A stretch of DNA of 64,000 nt from Prochilodus magdalenae (Eukaryota > Chordata > Actinopteri > Characiformes > Prochilodontidae). The stretch covers positions 256,001 to 320,000 of the forward strand of contig JAMWET010000628.1 in the NCBI GenBank assembly GCA_024036415.1, written 5' to 3'. Position 1 is the first letter of the stretch, and the number at the start of each line of letters is the position of its first letter. The translations under genes were made by a program, and so were the position numbers. A model generated the notes under the pieces. The model had not been told where the DNA came from. It made no database searches and was given only the letters and a program-made list of their open reading frames with translations. Of this stretch, positions 1 to 11,572 are shown piece by piece.

Positions 1-5
1 ACCTG

Positions 6-290
6 GCTCCATAGCAGATGTTAATGATTGGCTAAAAGGAGTGACTGAGCATGTGGGCGTGGCCAAAGACCATAGTGTGAAGGAAGTAGCTGAATCTGCA
101 GGTGTATGGAAGCGTCAGGTCGTACAGGTCTACTAGCAGTGGCTAAAATCCCAGTCTACAGGAAACTCCTCCCAGAAAAGTGCCAGGGAAGGCATCCACC
201 AAATCTGGCCCAACTGTGCAATTCTTTGATGCTAGAGTAGCTGAACATCGATGTGGCCTACATCCAGATACCTGTCCAGTCCATGCCAAA
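6..290 (+). mobile_element. Tc1-like transposase fragment, family T2
   Basis: This is a broken piece of a Tc1/mariner transposase gene. In one frame it reads HSVKEVAESAG followed by VY, a stop, then QWLK. That pattern matches the N-terminal helix-turn-helix DNA-binding region of fish Tc1-like transposases, interrupted by an in-frame stop. The same sequence recurs inverted at 19846-20150 and 44055-44376, and there the stop position reads Q, giving VYQQWLK. The DDE catalytic core is absent, so the copy is dead. The left edge of the window may cut the element. Confidence 0.75.
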
Positions 291-344
291 TTCAATCACA
301 GGTGTTATTCGTGTTTGTAGAGGTATAACACGCTGTTAGTTACT

Positions 345-590
345 TTCACTCACAGGTGTACATGCATTCATTGTCCACTTTATCAGCTCCAGGTGCAAAT
401 TAGTGTCACTGAAGGGCTGAAAATGATCTACCACCCACATAATACCTGCTCCATGGTGGTCCTGTGGGGGTCCAGACCATTAAAGAAAAGCGTGAAAGGG
501 GTCTAACAAAGTATGCAGAGAAACAGATGAACTATAGTTCCTTGTATAATGTACAATGAGTGAAGAAACAAGGTAGGCGTATCTAGTGAG
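345..590 (+). repeat. Fragment of dispersed fold-back repeat, family P
   Basis: The stretch containing ATGATCTACCACCCACATAA and the following GGTGGTCCTGTGGGGGTCC region is closely repeated at about 40030-40095. The sequence ends in a segment about an AATGAGTGAAGAAACAAGG motif. I recognise this as a very common teleost interspersed repeat, probably a non-autonomous DNA element, but I cannot assign a superfamily. This copy is a fragment. Confidence 0.55.
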
Positions 591-1705
591 TTGCTCAGTG
601 AATGTAGATTTAAATATTATGGATTTTTATATTTATATATTTTTAGATTATATATCAGTTACAATATTATTTTGTCAACTTAACTGCCTTTAGATTTGTT
701 TACCACTTGTGAAACACAGACCACGCTTCGGTGTGTAGGTGCACATGACCAGCAACATATTGGAATCATTTATATGAATGTATCTCCAACCAAATTATCT
801 TTATATGAGTGAAAATATAGATCCCAAACTTGTGAGCGGTCGTTCCAAACTTCGGAACGCTAGCGTATATCATATATCATGCCGGCCTCCAGCAGCTGAC
901 CTGCCGCCGCGTTTAAAATGATGTATTGCATGTTATGGTGCAGCAAAACAACTTGTGGCTAGGCCACTAGTTATTTGCGCTGAAGCCACTGCGTTGGCTT
1001 GCTACCACGTCACGTCACGCCGCAGAGAGCTGGGCCTGGCCTCAAGTGTGTTTATTCAGTCTAATTGAATTCGGAGTGGATGTAAAACCATTCTCTGACT
1101 GTTCTCAGTGAAAATGATTGATGCCCCCGGACTGTTGAGTATGCTAAAGAGCTACGTTGTGGATGAGATTAGAATATTGCTGGGTGTCAGGGCTCTGTCA
1201 AATACCAATTTGCTTGTCAGTTTTGAATAAGGACACAAAAAGGATGTTTCGGGATAATATTTCAAACCCTCCAGACCGACCATATATGGCAGCGTTCTAA
1301 CAGCGCATGCAGTGAGTCACTACAGCATGGTACTGTGTGTTGGAAGAGCTGCTACATGGAAACGTTGGGTTTAAATATCCTTACTAGGTGGTTGAATATA
1401 AAAAAAATACATGCATGTTAATGATTCAAAATGAACTGTTGATTTCTTTATGTTCACCTAAATTTTCCTTCTTAAAGGGTAAAATGTACATGTAACTATG
1501 GCCATTTGTACACGTACAGCTGTAGCCACATGGATATCATTAATAGAAATAGTTTTAGTACAAGGCAAAAGTCAGAGTCCAACCTGAGTTTAATTTCCAG
1601 TACAAATAGACATTAAGTACAACTTTATTGTTAAGGATATTAAATAAAATATAATGCACTTGTACAAGGAAGGAGACAGTTGACTAGTGGAGGGTATCAC
1701 TGCTT
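591..1705. other. Single-copy-looking sequence, no feature seen
   Basis: Moderately AT-rich DNA with no long open frame, no tandem repeat and no similarity to other parts of the window that I could find. Confidence 0.5.
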
Positions 1706-1845
1706 ACTAAGCGTCTGCAATTGTGGCTGTTGGTTCAGTTACGTACAACGATCCTTGCTTACGTCACATCACAGTTTCTGACGGTTGATTCCCTATGGGT
1801 GCAACTATTTGTGCAACTATTGTTTTAACAGTGGGTGTATATGCG
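1706..1845 (-). mobile_element. Terminal fragment of Tc1-like family T3
   Basis: The segment ending in TGATTCCCTATGGGTGCAAC matches the right end of the T3 elements at 11573-12290, 13698-14535 and 60328-61185. It includes the terminal inverted repeat and the adjacent block with a CTTACGTCACAT motif. No coding remnant is left. Confidence 0.6.
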
Positions 1846-1865
1846 TGAGTGGCAAACATGTGTAA

Positions 1866-2143
1866 CCCTTATGAAACGATAATATATGGCAATGTATTGG
1901 AAAATATAGTGCAATATATTAAATAATATAATGTCATATATGGAAAACAAGTGCATATATTTGCATATATTTATATAGTGATAAATATATTACAATTTAT
2001 TGTATAATACATAAGGAATTGCCGCTTTTTATATATTGTATGTATGGTAGTATAATATATATTTACTTATATATTGTAATATATTTCATTTTATATGTAA
2101 TAGACATCATATGTATATATTCTATATATTCTCACATATATAA

Positions 2144-2224
<81 letters not shown>

Positions 2225-2405
2225 AACACATATGGATGATAAATATGATGTCTATTACATATAAAATGAAATATATTACTATATATAAGTAAATATATAT
2301 TATACTACCATACTTACAATATATGAAAAGCGGCAATTCCGTATGTATTAAACAATATATTGTAATATATTTATCACTATATGAATATATATGCAAATAT
2401 ATGTA
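1866..2405. mobile_element. Palindromic AT-cored MITE, copy 1 (right end truncated)
   Basis: The two halves are inverted copies of each other around an (AT)n core at about 2146-2222. The left half carries CCCTTATGAAACGATAATAT, AAGGAATTGCCGC and TAATAGACATCAT blocks, and the right half carries their reverse complements in reverse order. A complete copy lies at 49366-49887. In this copy the outer right arm is lost after about 2405. It directly follows a T3 fragment. The element has no coding capacity; open frames across it are AT-repeat artefacts. Confidence 0.75.
2146..2222. repeat. (AT)n microsatellite at the palindrome centre
   Basis: About 76 bp of uninterrupted TA dinucleotides form the loop of the palindromic element around it. 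Confidence 0.95.
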
Positions 2406-2578
2406 AATGTCATGTCACTGCGTAACTCATTGTGTGGTGTCATTAGTATAATAAAACTAAGTCATAGAAATACCATTCACATTTTATGAAGAGTGGGACT
2501 CTGTGATGTCCAGGGAGAGTTCTGGTGACCTTCCTATGCATCCGAGTCTCTCAGACAACTCCGGAAACTATCTGCGGC

Positions 2579-2610
<32 letters not shown>

Positions 2611-3585
2611 ACATGCACAGACACTTTCATCAGGAAAAATGAATTGCAGGCGGGACTGGAAATGCCCAGATGTAATTCCTGCTCTGTTTGGTGTTTAAAA
2701 GCAGACACAGAATTGAGAGTGGGAGTCAATGACCTTCCTACAAGTCCACACACACTCACTGCCCAAAAACTGCTGAGCTGTAAAGCCAGCATGTTGCTGC
2801 ACATGCAGCTTCTTGCCATTCATTTTCTTAACAAGGGCCAGCATGCGTTTCTCCGTCTCCTGTTTTACATAGCCTGCCTGCCAGCCACGGCTAATTAATG
2901 CGAGTGTGATAGAGTGAGAAGAGGGAGGTGGGGAATAGTGTGAAAAAGCCCTGTAACTTTAAAGCCTGGCGTCCCGGGATTGAGGAACGCGCTAAAATGT
3001 CTGCTTCTCTCTCTTGCGAGAAGGGACGTCTTTATTACGCTGATGATTTTTCTGCTCCGACTGTTTACCTTGGTGGGTTTCCGCTGCTTTAATTGGCTCG
3101 TTCTGCTGCCCCCAGAGAAGGGGCTGAGATACTGCATGTTTAGGAAGGCTGGAAATAGCCTGCATTTCCTGTCTGTCTTCTGGGATAGCACTGCTAGTAC
3201 AGCTAGCAGCAGTTTACCCCTTCACAATGCTCCCTAACAACTAGCCTTTCACAACAAAGCCACCAATCATGAAAAGCCCATAACTCCAATCTTGTGGGGG
3301 CTTTCCCCTTTTATATTGGGCGAACGTTTAATGAAGAATGGACCGATATAATTACTCCAAAATCATATTATATTAGTGTACACTGAGTTATTGGAGATAT
3401 AGCTCCACATATTGGAGATATGTGACTACTTATGAAAGCAACAGTCTGCTTTCTCATACTTTATGACGATGCTTGTGTAAGTAAACTTTCTGAATCTGTA
3501 AATTTATAAGAAAAAATAAAAATTATGTTTCCATATTTTCCAGTTTCCATATGTAAATTTTAAATTCTAACTCTTTTTTCTTTCC
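2406..3585. other. Non-repetitive stretch with a short (CA)n
   Basis: A (CA)n run lies at about 2577-2602. The rest, especially 2640-3240, has balanced composition with short AT-rich motifs such as GGCTAATTAATGCG and no resemblance to the mobile elements elsewhere here. The 131-codon + frame at 2503-2898 runs through the CA repeat and has no recognisable domain. Conserved non-coding DNA is possible but untested. Confidence 0.4.
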
Positions 3586-3588
3586 TTA

Positions 3589-3656
3589 CTTCCTTTCTTT
3601 ATTTTTCTTTCTTTCTTTCTTTCTTTCTTTTTCTTTCTTTCTTTCTTTCTTTCTTC
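3589..3656. repeat. (CTTT)n microsatellite
   Basis: Tetranucleotide TTTC repeats run for about 65 bp with small interruptions. They cause a lysine-rich spurious frame on the minus strand. Confidence 0.95.
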
Positions 3657-3659
3657 CAT

Positions 3660-5010
3660 GTTAGACTTTTTAAATTTTTTATTTTTTTTTACATGTGTAT
3701 TACATGATAACACTTGGCTTCTGAAACCCTCTAAATGCATACATAACCCTCCTTCCAAAAAAATAACCACAGTCTTCAAGAAGTTACAATTACATTTTTC
3801 ATAAATGAAACCAGTTTAACATTTATGGGTTTAATGTAAAATATTTAAATGCAATTACTGCTAAATGGCAACTGCATGTAAACATTACTATTTATAGTGT
3901 TTATCAATTGTTTTTTTACAAGTTAATGTTTTTAGTAATATTGTTTTTTATATTTATGTCTGCGTTCAACAAGTTTTTTGTCTGGATGATAAATGTAGCT
4001 CGCTCCTATTGCAGTGTATTGGCCTGCTTAAACAGTGAATAGAATAGAATAGAATAGAATAAGCATCAAGCATGACATGCGTATAATGAAATTTTGTGAG
4101 GCACTCTCCAGTAAAAACTATAAGAAGAGCAGTAACATACAATTTAGATTGATAAGATGCTGTTGCTGTATGATTATATACCCCACCCAACAAAAAAAAT
4201 ATTTTGGAATTTTTAAAATGGTATTGTACATCATTAGTCCCTCTGTGGTGTCAGTTAAGTGGCTCTGTGTGATAAAGTATTGGAGGCTTAGTATATTAGC
4301 CCCTTGATCCTGTCTCCACTTCTGTTCTATATACTGAATATTGCGGCTTTGGGATTGAAACTGTCTATCTACATTTTTGTAGCTGTATTAATATTTCTTT
4401 TAATGGTGTATTTTATTTTATTGGAGCATAATCAAGCATCATCGTCAGTCTCTTTATGTTGTGTCAAAATTTCATGAGGAATAGAAAACATTCCAGTATT
4501 TGCCTGATGTAATCAGATTTTATTCCCAAGCCAATTTGGGTCTTTTTTTTTTTTTTTTTTTGCTCAAACACTGAAAAACAAAAGCAGTAGAGATATAAAA
4601 ATTAGTTCCAATAGCAGCAATATACAGAAATAAAAACCTCTTTACCTCGCATTACAATATAGGCTAAGACATCGCCTGGAAAGAGACCATTCTGAAGAAA
4701 TAGGTTTTGTTCCAACAGCAATGGTTTGCATGTATGAGGTCTACAGTAAATATAACATGGACAAACCAAGGTCGACCTCTGTACAAGCTGTCCAGATCAA
4801 AGACGTGAAGATGCGAAACACCAGAAAGTATTCAGAGCCGTTCAGAAGAATCTAGTTGCAGCTGCAGCCCTTTCAGCTCTAAACACTGTCTCAACAGGCC
4901 GTCCTTGAAACAGGCACATTTCTACCGCATGGACTACGCAATGATTCTGCTGGCTCCAGAATAATCAGTATGGCATTATAGTGCTTTAAAATGTGGCTCA
5001 GACCTCATCA
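3660..5010. other. AT-rich sequence with small simple repeats
   Basis: It holds a (GAATA)n run at about 4036-4061 and a poly-T run at about 4541-4561. No gene or dispersed repeat was recognised. Confidence 0.5.
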
Positions 5011-5014
5011 GACT

Positions 5015-5215
5015 CTCACTCTCTCTCTCTTTCCCTTTCTCTCCCTTTCTCTCTCAGACTCAGACAGACCTGCAGGAATGCAGGAAGCTGATCAATCTCT
5101 CCTCTATTCTCTTTCCAGGGACAGGGATAAAGTTAGACCCTCTCTCTCTAGCTCTCTCTCTACCCTCTTTCTCTCCCTGGCCTGCGGCATGCATCAGCTG
5201 AGAGAGAGAGAGAAC
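5015..5215. repeat. CT-rich low-complexity tract
   Basis: Short CTCTCT blocks are interspersed with unique sequence and end in a GA-rich block (GAGAGAGAGAGAACA). This precedes the larger pyrimidine tract at 5670. Confidence 0.7.
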
Positions 5216-5307
5216 ACAAATGTTTGTGATAAATGTTACCGTTGCCATGGAAACCTGAGCTGAAATATCTGATAAGGTATACTTGTTTTTAGCTGCTCTC
5301 TGAGTTG

Positions 5308-5366
5308 TGAGTGTGTGTGTAAGAGAGAGTATGAGTGTGTGTGTAAGAGAGAGTATGAGTGTGTGC
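5308..5366. repeat. Short GTGT/GAGA tandem repeat
   Basis: A unit of about 26 bp containing GTGTGTAAGAGAGAGTATGA is present twice, and its first part occurs a third time. Confidence 0.75.
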
Positions 5367-5394
5367 AGAGCAGAGGAATAGAACATAAGTGTTG

Positions 5395-5585
5395 GAGTGG
5401 CAAGGGTGTGGATGAGTGTGTGTGAGAGTGTGAGTGGGGAGGGTGTGGATGTGAGCGGGGAGGATGTGGATGTGAGTGTGAGTGTGAGTGGGGAGGGTGT
5501 GGATGTGAGTGTGAGTGGGGAGGGTGTGGATGTGAGTGTAAGTGGGAAGGGTGTGGATGTGAGTGTGAGCGGGGAGGGTGTGGAT
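5395..5585. repeat. G-rich minisatellite, period about 24-30 bp
   Basis: The core GGGGAGGGTGTGGATGTGAG repeats about six to seven times. Unit length varies because a GAGTGT submotif is present in different numbers. Both strands stay open in some frames, but the products are pure repeats such as SGEGVDVS and not proteins. The strong G strand asymmetry is notable. Confidence 0.85.
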
Positions 5586-5669
5586 GATTTTTGCACGTTT
5601 GTTGATTTGGAAAATATGTGTCAATGTTTTGCAGAGGGCACAGCTTCCCCCAAACACAGAGAAACAGAC

Positions 5670-5673
5670 GCCC

Positions 5674-5704
<31 letters not shown>

Positions 5705-5720
5705 TCTTTCTTTCTTTCTT

Positions 5721-5778
<58 letters not shown>

Positions 5779-5785
5779 TCTCTCG

Positions 5786-5825
<40 letters not shown>

Positions 5826-6479
5826 TTCTCGCTCTAATGTTTCTCTCTCTCCGTGTCTCTGTCTCTCTCTCTCTCTCTGTAATGTTTCTCTCTCTCTGTC
5901 TGTCTCTCTCTGTTTCACTCTCTCTGTGTCTCTGTCTCTCTCTGTTTCTCTCTCTCTCTCTCTGTTTCACTCTCTCTGTGTCTCTGTCTCTCTCTGTTTC
6001 TCTCTCTCTCTCTCTGTTTCTCTCTCCCTTTTTCTCTCCATTGTTTCTCTCCCTCTCTGTTTCTCTCACTTTTGCCATGTTTCTCACTGTCCATCTTTCT
6101 TTTTTTCTCTCTCTTCCCCTTTTTCTCTCTTGCTCTTGATATCATTGTTCCCTTTCTCTCTGTATCTTCTGCCATCCCATCTTTTCCTTCCCCTCTCTGT
6201 CTCTGTATATCTCTCTTGCTCTCTCTCTGTCACTCTGTGTCTTTCCTTTAGCTCTCTCATTTCCTCACCACCCCTCTTTCACACCTTGTCACTCTTTCTT
6301 TCTTTTTTGTTTCTCTCATTTCTTTTCTTTCCAACTATCTCTCACTTCCCCATTCTCCTATCTCCTTTCTCTCCTGATTTCTCTCTTCCCTTTCTTCATC
6401 TCCTTTTCTCTTCATTTCTGCTTCGCCCTCTCTTGCTCTCTCTTCTTGTTTTTGTCATCTTCTTTCTCTCTTTTTTCAT

Positions 6480-6515
<36 letters not shown>
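5670..6515. repeat. Long polypyrimidine (CT)n-rich tract
   Basis: About 850 bp are almost wholly C and T on the + strand. Pure (CT)n blocks alternate with CTTT, CTGT and GTTTCTCT submotifs. The 170- to 330-codon frames here encode only Ser/Leu/Phe or Arg/Glu strings and are artefacts. Confidence 0.95.
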
Positions 6516-6519
<4 letters not shown>

Positions 6520-7941
6520 CTGTTAGGTACCTGCATTGTTGTAGTGCTTCCATATTCATAGCAGTGCTGCATACACCCCGAGGCAGCTCATGATATCACT
6601 GCCTGTCCCCGAGGCTTTGCTACATGCTACACGGCGAGCGCTTAAGTGCTTAGCAGTCACACACACGGCTCTGCGCGCCTCAGTCACACACCCTCCTGCC
6701 CTTTTTTCCGCATGGATTTGGACAAGTCTCTCTCGCTGTCGCTTAAATAATGCACAGTGTCGTTGCGCCACTTAGCACCGCTAACCGCAGTAGGGTGGTC
6801 TGCAGTTTGGCCTGCGTGTGTGTATGTGTGCGGCCCTGCTGTAGTAATTCAGGGTCTGGCTCTGTCTGGTTTGATGCTTTGTTTTGGCCAGTGTGGTCAG
6901 CGCTGCCTTTCAGTCGATTCCTCCTTTTGTCGGCTGTGTGTCTTTCATCTCTCACCTGGTGGGCCACAGCTTGGATTGTGTTCAGGTGAAGTTTGAAAAA
7001 TGGCTGTGAACAAGGCTTACTGTGTGCTGGTCAGAGGAGGGCAAGATCACTGCAGCTGGGATGACACTCGGGCTGGTCAGCAGGAAGCTGCGCTCCTCTG
7101 ATGCACACAGAAGTCAAAGCCTAGTGCCTTTGTTTGGCTGTATGATCCAAAGGGCCTGTTCATTCTGATAATTGCAGTGTTGTTTTGAATGACTGTGAAA
7201 CCTTGGTCACCCCGCCGTCACTGACAAGGGTAGACAGGTTTCCGACAGTTGACCTTGTTTCCTCTGCTCTGCTGTACTGCTCACTACATTTCAGAGCCAG
7301 TGACCTGTTCAGGGTTGCCAGATTGGGGAAAATAGCCAGTTAAAAATGTAATGCAACCTCACATATGGTCACAAACATGTCCATTTTTACTTTTGTGCAT
7401 CAGTTAACAAAAACACAACGGGGGAACCAAGTGGCCAACCCAGGTAGCTCCAGTATGGTGCAGCGTCATCCATGCAGCCAGGTCAGACAGCGGCATAGCT
7501 GGGTACATGTGTTGAATAGACACTCAGTCCAGCCACTGTCATAGCTGTGATACACTGTCACTGAAGCACCCGGTCCAGGCTACATCATAGCTGCAGTAGA
7601 GCATTGCTTGAATGGTTATCCCGGGAAGCATCTGAGCCATGAGTGGAAAAACTCTCAGCCACTATTGTCAGTGGATATGATGGCAAACTGCTCAGCCAGC
7701 AGAGAAACATGCACAAAACAATGGAAATCAATGTAAAGCAGCTACAAACTGCACCAGAGTAGTTACAACAGAATGCACACCAGTCAGATGCGTCATTTGA
7801 AGAGTGAATTGTGGGTTTAGCTCTGCTGAACCGCTGCTCTATTTCTTTCTACAGGACTGCTAACATGCTAACTTTAAAATCTCTTCTTTTCGGATGTGCT
7901 GGCTATTGGGAGGATCGGGATTCTTCCTGGTGTAGGGTGTG
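6516..7941. other. Single-copy-looking sequence, no gene recognised
   Basis: Balanced composition, with overlapping frames of 60-80 codons that share no domain. A GGTTGCCAG motif at about 7314 resembles the start of the small element at 7942 but is not followed by it. Confidence 0.45.
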
Positions 7942-8127
7942 TAGGGTTGCCACCTTTCAGAGATTGTGATGATTCATGTGTGTGTGACAGACGTGTATAT
8001 CGGACACTTACAGAAATCCGGAAGAAATTTACAGACATTTATGGAAATACGGAACAAACCGTGTCCCATACTGGCTTAATACGGGACGCAACATTTAATT
8101 GCCAAATAAAGGACGGTGGCAATCCTA
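7942..8127. mobile_element. Small MITE with 13-bp terminal inverted repeats
   Basis: It starts TAGGGTTGCCACC and ends GGTGGCAATCCTA, which are inverted copies with one mismatch. The element is about 186 bp. Its interior carries repeated CGGAAATACGG-like motifs. I recognise this TIR type from teleost non-autonomous DNA transposons but do not assign a superfamily. A 96-codon frame overlaps it and is not a gene. Confidence 0.6.
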
Positions 8128-9850
8128 GCTATGTGTGTGGGCCACTGAGAGAGGGAGTGCGTGGTTGTTGTCTGCAATATAGTTAGAGAATGTAGTTTGT
8201 CTCTAATGTAGTCCTATATAAAATGAATAGAGACGGCTCGGACAAATGGCATATCCTGAGCAAATACTGGCATGCACGTTCAGTGTGTGGTCATTGGCCA
8301 GTGACACAATCACTGCTTCCCATAGGACAAAGAAACAAAGAATAATGATGAGATCCGTGAAAGTTATTTACTTAAAGTTACTTAAAGAAGCAAAGAGTCA
8401 CAGGGCAAGGAACCGGAGTGTCGAAGTGCAGATGGGGTGAGTTAATACACTGTCTCAATACACTGGACAATTACCTAGCTAGCTAACTAGCTGTGTCTCC
8501 CGTTCTCCGCCACGCTACAGCATCTTTGGCTTGTTCAATGTACTTTCAAGATATAAACATTGCATAGTGTTGTTGGAAAATGTTTATTAGGGATGGTGAT
8601 GAGGGTGGGGGATCACAGATCAGCATTATGCGTCTGCCGATTTTTGCGTAAATGCAGCCCCTAATTTGACTGGCGGTAAATACAAATTTTGAGGATCTCT
8701 ACAATTTCATAGCATAGAGTAAGAATCCCCTGCTGATGTATAGCTATAAGGAGCTCAGATCCTGTGGCCAGACAAATTATGTGACATCAGTGGCAATTAT
8801 TGTTGCCAATTGGTAATGCCATGCATTATATAGAAAGAAAAAAACAAAAGAAATGGGATTAATCAATGTCCCCCCCCCCCCTTTCAAAGTGGACAGAAGT
8901 GTCATGTCCTGACATACAGTTAGCCACAGTATCTAACTGAAGCACTGGTAGTGTATTTCCAACATCTGCCACTTCCTGCCGTCAAGTTTGCTGTTTTGGT
9001 CGCCTGTCCAATTTGACGTTAATGTAAACTAATTACATCACTTACATTAACATGCCCAGCAGGGGGTTAGCAAGCTAAATAGCACCCTAGTTGGCTACAT
9101 AGACAGTAGTAAAGCTGAAGAAAGCTAAATTTGGTTACATGCTAACGTTGCAATGGGATGTCTATGGCTTTAAACCATGTTCTATGTGCTGATCTTTTCA
9201 ACCCAGCTTCAACATTCCCATCTTGGCCTGTAACATTATAACCATTGACTTTAGCATAGTTAACTCACCTGTGATGACTATGGATGAACATGACTAGCTG
9301 GGTCCCAGGGTTTACTATTTGCACCGTTGCTCTATGGACAAGTAAAGGAAATCATAAACCGTTTTTCTCAGCAACACTCAAAATCAGTGGAGCCATATAC
9401 TTGTTTTTGTTGGCAATATCACAAACGTCTGAGATTTATAAAAGGAGATTGTTCGTTGCTGTTCCTTTTATTATAATGTGGCAGAATAGTACTGGGAATA
9501 TCTTTAAGTGTACGTTTGCTGGTGTTGCTTGTTGATCCATGATAGCAGAACTCATATGATGACCAGTCTTAAATGGTTGGCTGGAAAGCCATGTATTCAT
9601 TAACAGAGGATTAGCTGTATATCATGCATGAAGGATATCTTGTTCTTAAATGTAGTCAGGATCGTGGTGGGGGTGTTATGAGATAAGTGCATATGACACT
9701 AACCCCTAAAGAGGTTGGGGTTGCCAGGTAATGCTTTACTTGCTCTATGTCTGTGTATTAATCTCTAGGTACCAGCACTGGCCCCTGTTCGGGCAATGTC
9801 TGAGCTCATGGTGAGTTCTAGACTCTAAACTTTCTTTACTAGCTGGAATA
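8128..9850. other. Single-copy-looking sequence
   Basis: It contains a short poly-C run at about 8871-8881. There is no coding, RNA or mobile-element signal. Confidence 0.45.
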
Positions 9851-9933
9851 TTATCCATCGGAACACTAAGCACTGTTGTAAGTCGCTCTGGATATGAGCG
9901 TCTGCTAAATGCCTTAAATGTAAATGTAAAGAC
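9851..9933 (+). mobile_element. 3' tail of a tRNA-derived SINE
   Basis: TAAGTCGCTCTGGATATGAG followed by a GCGTCTGCTAAATGCC block and a TGTAAA repeat tail matches the tail of the SINE at 13771-13995 in opposite orientation. The tRNA-related head is missing, as in a 5'-truncated retroposon copy. Confidence 0.65.
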
Positions 9934-10033
9934 TATAGATTACACTTAAGTATGTTCTTTGCCACAAATCATGTGACGTCTCAGTGTCATAGCAATGATA
10001 AACAGCACAAGTGTTGAACAGATGTATAGAAGA

Positions 10034-10070
10034 CTACACTACATGTCCAAAAGTCTGTGGACATATGCTC
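10034..10070. mobile_element. Terminal fragment of Tc1-like family T4
   Basis: TACACTACATGTCCAAAAGT followed by CTGTGGACATA resembles the inverted-repeat end of a widespread teleost Tc1-like element. The related sequence GTCCACATACTTTTG occurs at the edge of the T4 copy near 46410. Only the end is recognisable. Confidence 0.45.
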
Positions 10071-10216
10071 ATCCAGTGTTTCCACTGAAATTAAGGGTTA
10101 TGAGAAGTTGGTTGGTTATATTATTTAATGTGGAAGGCTCTGTTCTACAGAATTTACACACCCACGTTTTTAATACAATGGTGGTAATAGCAATCATGGC
10201 TCTCAATATCTAGAAC

Positions 10217-10266
10217 ATCACCCACCCACCCACCCATCCACCCATCCACCCATCCATCCATCCATT
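10217..10266. repeat. (CCCA)n/(CCAT)n microsatellite
   Basis: Tetranucleotide repeats of CACC and ATCC about 50 bp long abut the LINE relic that follows. Confidence 0.9.
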
Positions 10267-10815
10267 TTCTTATACCCCTAAGTACAGCCTAACATCTCAG
10301 TTACAGTAGCAAAAGCAAAGAAGCCCAGATAGCCTTGTCCCCTACAACCTCTACAAGCTTGTTACAGGGGAAACCCAATTGGTTCCCTGGCCAGCTTGGA
10401 GATAAAGGTCATGGGTGGACCTCTGGGTCCCCTGGTGAACATCCAAATGCAGGTGTCTAGAGAGCATTCGAATCAGACGCCTGAACCTTCTTCACTAGGT
10501 TCTTTCCATGTGGAGGACTAGCGGCTGGATGGACTAGCTGAGCTCCTTACCCTGGAAGGTAAAATGCTGTCGCCACCCTGCGAAGAAAACTCATTCCTGC
10601 TGGTTGGATCCGTGATCTCATTCTTTTGGTCATTACCCAAAGCTTATGACCATAGGTAAGGGTTGCGATGTAGACAGGTAGGTTTACTGCTGCCACCTGA
10701 CTTACAATCCCTCTTCTCATCACTCGTGAACAAGAGCTTAATGGTTAAACACCTCAACCTGGGGCAGGTCCTCTCCCCTTACCCAGGAAGGGGGATGCCA
10801 TTCAAAACCTCCCAG
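10267..10815 (-). mobile_element. Degenerate non-LTR retrotransposon (LINE) relic
   Basis: Read on the minus strand, this resembles the 3' reverse-transcriptase region of an abundant fish LINE. Diagnostic blocks are CTTATGACCATAGGTAAGGG, CATTACCCAAAGCTTATG, CACTCGTGAACAAGAGCTTA and CACCTCAACCTGGGGCAGG on the + strand. Many frameshifts mean no open frame survives. The family is assigned from memory of these motifs; the clade is uncertain. Confidence 0.6.
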
Positions 10816-11572
10816 TGAAAACTGGACACAGTATATCTAGAACACATGCCATTTTGTTTGCTATGCAAACACCCAGCGAATCTACATTTGTCTTCTGAGT
10901 TTCTGTCTGTTGAATTTTGATGATGGTCAAATCTAAAATTCTTTGCCACCCATGTACCTTTTCACTCAAATTTGTGTTTAGAATTTAAATATGTTTAGGG
11001 CCAGCATTTGAACTGCAAACCATTTTATAACAATGAAGCAATGTCTCAGACTTTAGCCGGTTTACTTTTGCTGGTTTTGCATCAAATCCTTCAGACGCCA
11101 AGTTCCTTTCACCACAGTGAGGTACAGTTCTGCAATTCTGAATGAGTAGGTTTCTCTAGGATGGAGCGTTTCATATCAAACCACTCCTAATGACCTTGTT
11201 TACATTTGAAATAATTTAATTATGCAGATTTCTATGTGGGGGTTCCCTTTAAGGCACTGATGGGACTGGCTCCCATTTGCATGTCAGATATGTTTTAACT
11301 GTACATGCTGTTGAGAGCTCTGAGATTTTGCAGTCAGTATCTCCTCAGGGGTAGGCACTGACAGAAAGAGGCGGATTGGACTCTCTCAGCTGAGGCTTTT
11401 TCTCCATCAGTGTTGCATCTTCCTAACCTTTTAGTCCCCATTCAAAATGTGGTATTGGATTGTTTGCAGAGAAGGCGGAAGGTATTAGGTGTGTTTTGTG
11501 CTATTCTGTGGATTTTTCTATTTTCATTGAGTGTTTTTGTGAATGTGTGCAGCATCAGTGGTTTACTCATAC
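10816..11572. other. Single-copy-looking sequence
   Basis: No feature was recognised apart from short non-coding frames. Confidence 0.45.

Noticed and set aside
2503..2898. 131-codon + frame as a gene
   Set aside because: It runs through a CA repeat, has no homologous domain I recognise and no splice context.
5236..6561. Arg/Glu-rich and Ser/Leu-rich frames up to 327 codons
   Set aside because: Translations of CT/GA low-complexity DNA on both strands.
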